The notes beneath the pieces were generated by a model. That model was not told the DNA's origin, searched no databases, and worked only from the letters and a program-made list of their open reading frames with translations. A stretch of 6,953 bases of DNA from Cryomorphaceae bacterium (GTDB lineage Bacteria; Bacteroidota; Bacteroidia; Flavobacteriales; Crocinitomicaceae), in the NCBI GenBank assembly GCA_002683585.1, contig NYTQ01000160.1:1-6953 (forward strand), in the 5' to 3' direction. The stretch's first letter is position 1. Every line of letters begins with the position of its first letter. Below are positions 1 through 5,549 of the stretch, one piece after another. The position numbers were made by a program, and so were the translations under genes.

Positions 1-356
1 CGCGATTCTCATTAGCTACATCCGAACAATACACAGACAAACTTTCGGGCAAACGCATTGAAAATACCGATTGGCATGATATCGTTACATGGCGTGGCCT
101 AGCTGAGGTAAGCGAGAAATTTCTCAAAAAAGGAATGAAGGTATATGTAGAAGGCAAGCTAAAAAAAAGAGCTTGGACAGACAAAGATGGCCAACAGCGC
201 TATAATGTGGATGTTGTCGCCGATGTACTTACGATCCTCTCTAAAATGGAGCCGAAAGAAAAATCAACACATTCCTACACCGCAGACAACGCAAATAAAA
301 TCACTTCTAAAATTGAAGATTTAGACAATCAAACAGACGATTCACTTCCATTTTAA
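1..356 (+). CDS. ssb: Single-stranded DNA-binding protein, 5' end missing
   Basis: This is the C-terminal 117 codons of an SSB, read in the frame starting at base 3; roughly the first 30 residues lie outside the window, judged from usual family length. SSB coats single-stranded DNA in replication, repair and recombination and recruits partner enzymes. The visible part starts in the OB fold (RFSLAT), continues through the conserved DWHDIVTWRGLAE and KKGMKVYVEGKLKKRAW strands and the DGQQRYNVDVVAD strand, and then has a short polar linker. The last residues, DDSLPF, form the acidic, phenylalanine-terminated tip that binds partner proteins in bacterial SSBs. The ATG at 135 is internal (Met of KKGMKVYVEG), not the start. 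The TAA stop shares its last A with the gldE ATG, so the two genes are probably co-transcribed. Confidence 0.95.
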   Translation, partial: RFSLATSEQYTDKLSGKRIENTDWHDIVTWRGLAEVSEKFLKKGMKVYVEGKLKKRAWTDKDGQQRYNVDVVADVLTILSKMEPKEKSTHSYTADNANKITSKIEDLDNQTDDSLPF

Positions 357-1669
357 TGAACAACGCAGAACCTCCTCCCTTATTTATTCAGGCCATGCAA
401 TTGGATAGCACCGTACTTATTTTGAGCACGGTCATCTTGATGCTTCTATTACTTTCCGCTTTATTTTCAGGTGCTGAATCAGCCTTCTTTTCTCTTTCTC
501 CAAAAGACACAGAAACCTTGGCGGAAGATACCACGAACAGTGAAAATAAAATTTTAACATTGCTGAAGCACCCTCAGGAGCTCTTAGCCGCTCTGCTCAT
601 CGCAAATAATTTTGTAAATGTTGGGATCATTATTTTATCAAGCTACCTCATTAACTATTATTTCCCGATGGCTGATAACTACCTTCGCTTCTTTTTAGAG
701 GTTGTAGGTATTACGCTTATAATCCTGATTTGGGGTGAGGTTATACCGAAGATTTTCGCTGTTAAAAACGCAACTCTTGTCTCGAGACTGATGAGTACTC
801 CGATCATGATAATCAAAAAAACACCTCCTTTTTCATTTCTCGTTCGAGCATTGGTCAAAAGCTCACGACTTTTTGACCAAAGCAAAAAAGGAAAGGTGAA
901 TTTATCTTCTTCAGATCTAGAGCAGGCTGTGGCGATAACCAAAGAGGAGTCCCTTGATGATGAACATAATATCCTTGAAGGAATTGTGAAATTTGGAAAA
1001 ACAGAGGCTTCTCAAATTATGAAACCTCGAATTGAAGTTTCTGCTGTTGATGCAGAGATGAAGTTCAGTGAAATTAAAGCCTTTATTTTAGACTGCGGAT
1101 TTTCGAGGATACCAGTGTATAAGGAAACAGCAGATCGCGTAATCGGAATTCTCTATATCAAAGATCTTTTGCCTTTTTTGAATCAAAATGACCAATTCAA
1201 TTGGCTCAGCACCCTTCGAAAACCTTTTTTCATTCCTGAGAATAAAAAAATCAATGATTTACTTCAAGAATTTAAAACGAAGAAAATGCACCTCTCAATC
1301 GTAGTTGATGAATATGGTGGAGCATCAGGAATTGTCACCCTAGAAGATATCTTAGAGGAAATTGTAGGTGAAATCACTGATGAATTTGATGAGGAAGAAT
1401 TGGTTTATTCAAGAATTGATGATGGTGTTTACATTTTTGAAGGCCGCACTTCACTCATGGATTTTTATAAAGCATCGAAAATTGAATCCGAAGCCTTTGA
1501 AAAAATTAAAGGAGAAGCCGAAACAATCGGTGGCTTTGTGATTGAGCAAGCAGGAAGGATTTTAAAGAATAATGAATTCATTGAAGTTGAAAAATGTAAG
1601 ATTGTTGTAGAATCTTCCGACAAGAGACGCATTAAAACATTAAAAGTAATCACGAATAACCATGATTAG
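356..1669 (+). CDS. gldE: Gliding motility-associated membrane protein GldE (CorC/HlyC-type, CBS pair)
   Basis: The 437-residue protein has the layout of the CNNM/CorC/HlyC family. An N-terminal membrane domain has hydrophobic segments at about 20-40 (with FSGAESAFFSLSP just after), 75-100 and 110-135 (IWGEVIPKIFA). A CBS pair follows at about 221-275 (IMKPR...SRIPVY...IGILYIKDLL) and 287-340 (SIVVDEYGGASGIVTLEDILEEIVGEI). A C-terminal CorC/HlyC transporter-associated domain covers about 355-435. Homologues are linked to Mg2+/cation handling. The name GldE rests on the ssb-gldE-gldD order typical of Bacteroidota; in Flavobacterium, GldE supports gliding and works with GldD. The ATG at 356 overlaps the ssb stop by one base (TAATG), which favours this start over the in-frame ATG at residue 14. 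The end overlaps gldD by 8 bases. Confidence 0.92.
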   Translation: MNNAEPPPLFIQAMQLDSTVLILSTVILMLLLLSALFSGAESAFFSLSPKDTETLAEDTTNSENKILTLLKHPQELLAALLIANNFVNVGIIILSSYLINYYFPMADNYLRFFLEVVGITLIILIWGEVIPKIFAVKNATLVSRLMSTPIMIIKKTPPFSFLVRALVKSSRLFDQSKKGKVNLSSSDLEQAVAITKEESLDDEHNILEGIVKFGKTEASQIMKPRIEVSAVDAEMKFSEIKAFILDCGFSRIPVYKETADRVIGILYIKDLLPFLNQNDQFNWLSTLRKPFFIPENKKINDLLQEFKTKKMHLSIVVDEYGGASGIVTLEDILEEIVGEITDEFDEEELVYSRIDDGVYIFEGRTSLMDFYKASKIESEAFEKIKGEAETIGGFVIEQAGRILKNNEFIEVEKCKIVVESSDKRRIKTLKVITNNHD

Positions 1670-2252
1670 GTATTTCAAATTCTTACTGTCAATCTTTCTT
1701 TTGGTTTTGGTGTCTTGTGAAGATAATGCTCCTATGCCTAAACCTCCAACCTACTTAAAAGCAAAGCTACCAGCCCATAGCTATCACAAGGAGACTTTCG
1801 AGGCTCCTTTTGACTTTAATATCTCAGATTTATATACACTTAAAAGCCCCGTAAATTGTGATAGTAATTATTGTGAACAGGAAATCTACATGGGAAGAGC
1901 ACTGAATGGAGCTATCAACCTGTTCTATAAAAAAATAGAGGACAAAGACTCGCTACCGAGCCTCATTAACTTTTCAAATAAGGAAGTTGATTTTCATAAA
2001 ATAAAGGCAGATCAAATTGATTTTGACCAAATCATAGATCGAAAAAATAGCGTTTACGGAACGCTATTTGAGCTAAAAGGAGATGTAGCAACGAATTATC
2101 AATTTTACTTAACAGACTCCTCTAGAAATTTTCTCAGAGGAGAGGTCATCTTAAATTGCGTTCCTAATTATGATTCCTTGAGAAACGTACTTGCCTATAT
2201 CAAGGAGGACCTTAACGTGATGCTGAATACATTTTCATGGAGAAAGAATTGA
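1662..2252 (+). CDS. gldD: Gliding motility lipoprotein GldD
   Basis: The 196-residue protein starts with a lipoprotein signal peptide: Arg3/Lys6, a hydrophobic core at 7-17, and a lipobox LVSC with the lipidated Cys at residue 19. Mature features match GldD: a PKPPTYLKAKLP segment just after the lipid anchor, the aromatic APFDFNIS stretch, a Cys-containing middle (Cys66, Cys71), an MGRALNGAINLFYKKI helix, the VYGTLFELKGDVATNYQFYLTDSSRNFLRGEV strands, and a short C-terminus with FSWR. GldD is required for gliding and type IX secretion in Flavobacterium; its exact mechanism is not settled. The start ATG lies inside the end of gldE (8-base overlap), and the end overlaps folK by 16 bases, so translation is probably coupled. 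Residues after the Cys are acidic (Glu20, Asp21), but this falls short of a clear surface-export signal. A strong hairpin lies within the gene at 2045-2069. Confidence 0.9.
   Translation: MIRYFKFLLSIFLLVLVSCEDNAPMPKPPTYLKAKLPAHSYHKETFEAPFDFNISDLYTLKSPVNCDSNYCEQEIYMGRALNGAINLFYKKIEDKDSLPSLINFSNKEVDFHKIKADQIDFDQIIDRKNSVYGTLFELKGDVATNYQFYLTDSSRNFLRGEVILNCVPNYDSLRNVLAYIKEDLNVMLNTFSWRKN
2045..2069. repeat. Perfect 10-bp hairpin inside gldD
   Basis: AAATAGCGTT (2045-2054) and AACGCTATTT (2060-2069) are exact reverse complements separated by the 5-base loop TACGG. The sequence is fully inside gldD, covering codons for about KNSVYGTLF. On the plus strand the 3' arm runs into GAGC, so it is not an intrinsic terminator for the operon. 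On the minus strand the stem is followed by a T run (extra A's at 2042-2044 on the plus strand), giving a terminator-like shape for any antisense transcript. Function is inferred only. Confidence 0.6.
2117..2142. repeat. Second inverted repeat inside gldD
   Basis: CTCCTCT (2117-2123) pairs exactly with AGAGGAG (2136-2142) around a 12-base loop. It lies about 50 bases downstream of the stronger hairpin and is also inside gldD coding sequence. A 7-bp stem with a large loop is weak, and chance is a fair explanation. No T run follows on the plus strand. Confidence 0.3.
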
Positions 2253-2686
2253 ATAAAGTTGTTTTATCTCTAGGTTCAAATATGGGTAAAAGAAGAGAAA
2301 ACCTAACCTTGGCTTATCGTTATGTGGAAAAATATATCGGGAAAATCTTGCAATCTTCTGCCTTATATGAAAATCCATCTCAAGGGTTTGACTCCAAAAA
2401 CGATTTTATCAATTCATGTATAGCCATTGAAACAACCTACCAATGCCGAGAAGTTTTGAATAAGATTCATTTGATTGAGCAATCCATGGGACGTAAAAGA
2501 ACAACAGAGGGCTACGAGGACCGGATCATTGATATTGATATTATTTTTTACCGAGATCAGATTGTAGATGAAGATGGATTGAAGGTTCCTCATCCAAAAT
2601 ACCACGAACGAGACTTTGTCTTAATTCCCTTAAAAGAACTGAATTTCTTAACGGATCCGAGAGAAAGATTTCAAGCATCCAACTAA
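2237..2686 (+). CDS. folK: 2-amino-4-hydroxy-6-hydroxymethyldihydropteridine pyrophosphokinase
   Basis: HPPK transfers pyrophosphate from ATP to 6-hydroxymethyl-7,8-dihydropterin, the step before dihydropteroate synthase in folate synthesis. Family marks are VVLSLGSNMGKRRENL (about 8-23), ALYENPSQGF (42-51), FINSCIAIET (58-67), an arginine-rich GRKR loop at 85-88, and DRIIDIDIIFY at 95-105, where Asp99 and Asp101 correspond to the Mg2+-binding aspartates. VPHPKYHERDFVLIPLKEL (117-135) closes the fold. The ATG lies 16 bases inside gldD; an in-frame TTG at 2249, with GGAG upstream, overlaps the gldD TGA and would give the more usual short N-terminus. At 149 residues the C-terminus is a little short: after LTDPRE the family normally continues with a helix, and the -1 frame encodes KISSIQLKYGEIN before stopping at 2704-2706. 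This could be a natural variant, a frameshift or a sequence error. Confidence 0.9.
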   Translation: MEKELNKVVLSLGSNMGKRRENLTLAYRYVEKYIGKILQSSALYENPSQGFDSKNDFINSCIAIETTYQCREVLNKIHLIEQSMGRKRTTEGYEDRIIDIDIIFYRDQIVDEDGLKVPHPKYHERDFVLIPLKELNFLTDPRERFQASN

Positions 2687-2723
2687 AATATGGAGAAATA
2701 AATTAAAGATTACACAACATAAA

Positions 2724-2753
2724 TTGTCGCTTCAGTTAATCTTATTAACTTTG
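2724..2753 (+). promoter_or_regulatory. Bacteroidota-type promoter for the 573-aa lipoprotein gene
   Basis: A -33 TTG (2724-2726) lies 19 bases before TAACTTTG (2746-2753), an exact match to the Bacteroidota -7 consensus TAnnTTTG. Transcription should start near 2758-2760, leaving a leader of about 20 bases before the ATG at 2781. No Shine-Dalgarno sequence is seen in the A/T-rich leader, as usual in this phylum. This promoter separates the lipoprotein gene from the upstream ssb-folK run. Confidence 0.75.
2734..2750. repeat. Inverted repeat overlapping the -7 promoter element
   Basis: AGTTAAT (2734-2740) and ATTAACT (2744-2750) are exact reverse complements around CTT. The right arm covers the first five bases of the -7 element, and the whole palindrome sits between the -33 and -7 boxes. 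It could be an operator for a dimeric repressor (inference). It could also act as a weak AT-only hairpin after folK, but only three T's follow, so it is a poor terminator. Confidence 0.4.
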
Positions 2754-2780
2754 CAGAATATTTTACAATTATAAACTATT

Positions 2781-4502
2781 ATGAAAAGCAATTCTTTCAA
2801 AGCATTTATGGGATTTTTTATCTCATTTTTGATTCTCTCAAGTTGTACCCTTCTCAAGGATTTGGACTATACAGTTACCCCGAGCCCCCTAGAAATGCAT
2901 GGAGACAGTATTAAATTCTCAGTAACGGTTAATGTACCGGAAAAAGGAATTAGTAAAAGTGTTAAAGCTGAAATCACACCCAAACTAGGTAACAAAGCTT
3001 TAGGCGTTTGGACCATTCAAGGTGAAAAAATCCAAGGAAATGGAAAAACAATTGTTTTTAAACCAGGAGGAACAGCGACATTTGAAACTTCATTGGCGTA
3101 TGACCCATCTCTTGAGGCAGCTGATTTAGTATTAACAGGTAAAATCTACAAAGGATCAAAATCTAAAGAAAAAGGTGAACTACCATCAGCGAAAATAGCT
3201 GACGCGACTATAGTTACACCACTTCTTGCCAGAATGACGTGCGAAATGTGTTCGCAAAGCGATGAGCTCGTAAGGGTTGTTGACAAAAGCGTAAGCGCAG
3301 TAATCAATTACAACAAAGGAAAGTCTTTGGTTAAATCAAAAGAGCTAAAGGATAATGATATTGTTGATTTAGTTTCATGGATTGCCGCTTCACAAGAAAA
3401 CGAGAAACTTGAAATCCAATCCATATCTATAAGAGGATATGCTTCTCCTGATGGTGAATTCGCCAAAAACGGGGACTTATCGACAGAGCGTGTTGAAAGC
3501 GCTGCAAAAGCCTTTTCAAAATTGATGACGAGAGCGAAGCTTGAAGCTTACACAGATATCGCAACATACGATCAGAAAGGTTTGGGTGAGGATTTTGAAG
3601 AATTTAAAAAACAATTGGCTGCGACAGAATCTATTTCAGAAGGAGACAAAAACCTTTTCATTCGTGTGTTAGAAATGGAAAAAGACCCTGAAAAAAGAGA
3701 AGCTGAAATGGTTCGTTTAGGAAAGTCATACACTCAGCTAGAAAAAGACGTTTTCCCAAACATTCGTAGAGCAGTAATTACTGTCAATTATAAAGAAAGC
3801 GGTCTAACTGATGAAGAGATGATTGCCTTTGCTACGAATAATACGGATACACTTACTGTGGAAGAAGTTCTATTTACTGGTGAAACATTGTTGAAAGATT
3901 TAAACTCACGTATAGCACTTTATGCTGCCGTTGCAGAAAAAATGAATGACAGCCGCGTCTACAACAACCTTGGTTCACTTTACTATGTTCAAAATGATAT
4001 GCCAAACGCAAAAGCGAACTTTGAAGCATCTGCTAACCTGAATGCATCGGGAGAGGTAATGAATAATCTAGCGGCTATATCAATGATTGAGGGTGACCGT
4101 GAGAAAAGTAGAGAGCTTTTCGGTAAAGCAAAAGGAATGGATGCAGACAAAATGAGTGCAGTGAAAGCAAATTCTGCAGGTTTAGATATATTGGACGGTG
4201 CATATTCTACAGCTGAAGGAAATATTTCAGGAAATACTTTCAACAAAGCACTAGCGCAAATGCTTCAAGGAGATCTGTCATCGGCAGAGGTTACATTAGC
4301 AGAGAGTGATGACAAGAACGATGCAGATGGTCTTTATTTAGCGGCTATTATGGCAGCAAGAGGAGGAACAGGAGCAAGCGATGTTGTTGCCAAACTTAAA
4401 TTGGCCATTGCAGAAGATGCAAGCTTTAAAGCAAAAGCAGGGAAAGACCGTGAGTTTGTAAAATTCTTTGAAGATGCAGCATTCCAGGCTCTTGTAAAGT
4501 AA
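2781..4502 (+). CDS. Putative lipoprotein with OmpA-like segment and C-terminal TPR repeats, function unknown
   Basis: The 573-residue protein begins with a lipoprotein signal (Lys2, hydrophobic core 8-19, lipobox LSSC, Cys22), so the mature form should be membrane-anchored and face the periplasm or cell surface. Residues about 28-148 are beta-rich and Ig-like in look (SIKFSVTVNVP, FETSLAYDPS). A CxxC pair, Cys154 and Cys157, follows. Residues 208-250 (LEIQSISIRGYASPDGEFAKNGDLSTERVESAAKAF) resemble the core of OmpA C-terminal domains, the part that binds peptidoglycan in other proteins; PNIRRAVITVNY (326-337) fits the closing strand after a long helical insert. Residues 393-452 hold two TPR-like units (VYNNLGSLYYVQNDMPNAKANFEASANL; EVMNNLAAISMIEGDREKSRELFGKAKGM), with weaker units at 486-510 and 514-550. 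Its own promoter and a terminator make it monocistronic. An envelope scaffold role is likely; no specific function is claimed. Confidence 0.88.
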   Translation: MKSNSFKAFMGFFISFLILSSCTLLKDLDYTVTPSPLEMHGDSIKFSVTVNVPEKGISKSVKAEITPKLGNKALGVWTIQGEKIQGNGKTIVFKPGGTATFETSLAYDPSLEAADLVLTGKIYKGSKSKEKGELPSAKIADATIVTPLLARMTCEMCSQSDELVRVVDKSVSAVINYNKGKSLVKSKELKDNDIVDLVSWIAASQENEKLEIQSISIRGYASPDGEFAKNGDLSTERVESAAKAFSKLMTRAKLEAYTDIATYDQKGLGEDFEEFKKQLAATESISEGDKNLFIRVLEMEKDPEKREAEMVRLGKSYTQLEKDVFPNIRRAVITVNYKESGLTDEEMIAFATNNTDTLTVEEVLFTGETLLKDLNSRIALYAAVAEKMNDSRVYNNLGSLYYVQNDMPNAKANFEASANLNASGEVMNNLAAISMIEGDREKSRELFGKAKGMDADKMSAVKANSAGLDILDGAYSTAEGNISGNTFNKALAQMLQGDLSSAEVTLAESDDKNDADGLYLAAIMAARGGTGASDVVAKLKLAIAEDASFKAKAGKDREFVKFFEDAAFQALVK

Positions 4503-4524
4503 AGCACAAAAAATATTAAATATC

Positions 4525-4550
4525 AAAAGCCTCTTCTAGAGGCTTTTTTT
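4525..4550 (+). terminator. Rho-independent terminator after the lipoprotein gene
   Basis: AAAAGCCTCT (4525-4534) and AGAGGCTTTT (4538-4547) form a perfect 10-bp stem with loop TCT, and the 3' arm runs into a 7-T tract ending at 4550. It begins 22 bases after the lipoprotein stop codon. In the opposite direction the stem is followed only by TTTT then GATATTT, so termination of the convergent glycosyltransferase gene should be weaker. The TAG stop of that gene (4536-4538) lies in the loop. Confidence 0.9.
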
Positions 4551-5474
4551 ATGCCTTTTAGAAAGGTAAATCTGCTCGTCCTGTCCTGGTGTTGGAATTA
4601 AGTTATAATCACAACCAAGCTCAAGACAATCCATAAGTGTAGTATAGCCAAAAAAACCAAAAACCTTTGATGTCGTTGTAAAAAGAGCGTCAATTGATGA
4701 CATATCAGTACTCGCAAAAAAAGGTGTTTTTATATTTTGTTTCACTAATAAAGAACGAATAGATTCAGAACCTACTATTCTTTCTATTTCACCATTTTTA
4801 ATTTGTGGCAGAAATGTATCCAACAAGATTTGCGCGTATACCTCTGGACCATTAAAAACTAAAATTCCTTTTACTTCTTTTTTCGAATGCTTAGCTACAG
4901 ATTGAAAGCGAGAATGACAACCTATGTATAAGGATTTCTTATAATTTACGTTCTCAGATAATTTTCCCGCATATCGCTCGTGCTCATTGTCCATGATCCA
5001 AATTGAGCTAAACTTGGAAATCTGTTGTCGCTGAATAAGGTTTCCGAGCTTGTAAATACCCCGAACAGGAAACTGAAGCTGATGCGTAATAAATATTGAC
5101 GGGACGTTACTAATAAATCCATAGCGCTGATCTGAAATAAGCATATCCAACTTGTATTTTTCAACGTAGGTATGAGAAAGTTGCTTTTCGGATTTCAAGT
5201 ATGTATATAGCTTTCTCGAAGTAAGCAATAAATCTATTTTGAAACGACCTTTCCCGTTAAACTTAAACGGATATCCTGGGTGGTAGACAAAACTGACATC
5301 TTTAAGGTATTGACTAAATATGAGCTTTTGGTGGTCATTACAAAATATAAACAACTCGTTATTTTGTCGACATAATGACTCAATAATCGGGATACTTCGG
5401 GTAACATGACCCAAACCCCAGTTCAGAACTGAAATACCAATGCGCTTATCTGAAATATCGTGTGGATGAATCAC
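4536..5474 (-). CDS. MurG-like (GT-B) glycosyltransferase family protein, short C-terminus
   Basis: The 312-residue protein resembles the MurG-like glycosyltransferases widespread as hypothetical proteins in Bacteroidota. Marks are the N-terminal nucleotide-sugar-fold loop LNWGLGHVTRSIPIIESL (17-34), LDMLISDQRYGF (109-120), SIFITHQLQFPVRG (126-139), SRFQ (188-191), the start of the second Rossmann half at GILVFNGPE (203-211), and FGYTTLMDCLELGCDYNLIPTPGQDEQIYLSKR (275-307), which parallels the donor-binding end of MurG. Donor and acceptor are unknown. The start is GTG at 5472-5474: a TAA lies two codons upstream in frame and there is no Met near the N-terminus. The family normally runs some 30 residues further; here the frame stops in the loop of the neighbour's terminator, and the last residues, KKSL, are encoded by terminator DNA. 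In my recollection a conserved RSGY(S/T)T motif reads FFGYTT here. It is convergent with the lipoprotein gene and divergent from clpP. Confidence 0.82.
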   Translation of the reverse strand: MIHPHDISDKRIGISVLNWGLGHVTRSIPIIESLCRQNNELFIFCNDHQKLIFSQYLKDVSFVYHPGYPFKFNGKGRFKIDLLLTSRKLYTYLKSEKQLSHTYVEKYKLDMLISDQRYGFISNVPSIFITHQLQFPVRGIYKLGNLIQRQQISKFSSIWIMDNEHERYAGKLSENVNYKKSLYIGCHSRFQSVAKHSKKEVKGILVFNGPEVYAQILLDTFLPQIKNGEIERIVGSESIRSLLVKQNIKTPFFASTDMSSIDALFTTTSKVFGFFGYTTLMDCLELGCDYNLIPTPGQDEQIYLSKRHKKSL

Positions 5475-5478
5475 TTTT

Positions 5479-5507
5479 TAAAATTAGAAAAATAGAGACT
5501 AAATCAA
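5479..5507 (-). promoter_or_regulatory. Candidate promoter for the glycosyltransferase gene
   Basis: On the minus strand TTG (5505-5507) is followed after 18 bases by TAATTTTA (5479-5486), which matches TAnnTTTG at all fixed positions but the last. Transcription from it would begin close to the GTG at 5474, giving a leaderless or nearly leaderless mRNA. The AT-rich context makes chance matches easy. Confidence 0.3.
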
Positions 5508-5510
5508 CCG

Positions 5511-5534
5511 ATATTCATTATTTTAGCCGAATAT
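5511..5534. repeat. Inverted repeat upstream of clpP
   Basis: ATATTC (5511-5516) and GAATAT (5529-5534) are reverse complements separated by 12 bases, ending 15 bases before the clpP ATG. Between them sits TATTTTAG (5519-5526), one mismatch from the Bacteroidota -7 box, although no TTG lies at the expected distance upstream. It could be the clpP core promoter flanked by a regulator site; six-base AT-rich arms also occur often by chance. Confidence 0.25.
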
Positions 5535-5549
5535 ATTACAAAACAAGAA

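Noticed and set aside
135..137. ATG at 135 as the start of a small 73-residue protein
   Set aside because: The frame is open to base 3 and the upstream residues match the SSB OB fold, so this Met is internal.
679..942. Minus-strand open frame of 87 codons inside gldE
   Set aside because: It is fully covered by gldE, has no recognisable motif, and has no promoter or spacing evidence.
1716..1728. Glu-Asp right after the GldD lipidated Cys as a surface-export signal
   Set aside because: Known export signals in the phylum are longer acidic stretches; two acidic residues are not enough, and GldD is expected to be periplasmic.
2202..2222. AAGGAGG followed by GTG and ATG near the end of gldD, looking like a ribosome site
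   Set aside because: Both start codons are in the gldD frame and would give only about ten residues; the folK ATG is 28 bases away. Purine-rich Lys-Glu-Asp codons explain the match, and Bacteroidota rely little on such sites.
3989..4246. Minus-strand open frame of 85 codons inside the lipoprotein gene
   Set aside because: Its composition mirrors the alanine-rich TPR coding sequence on the other strand; it is a shadow.
4338..4526. Minus-strand frame running out of the terminator region (62 codons), checked as a possible lost tail of the glycosyltransferase
   Set aside because: Its residues show no resemblance to the expected glycosyltransferase C-terminus, and it lies over the lipoprotein coding end.
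4946..5164. Minus-strand 72-codon frame inside the glycosyltransferase gene
   Set aside because: It is an alternative frame of a gene with clear family motifs and has no independent support.
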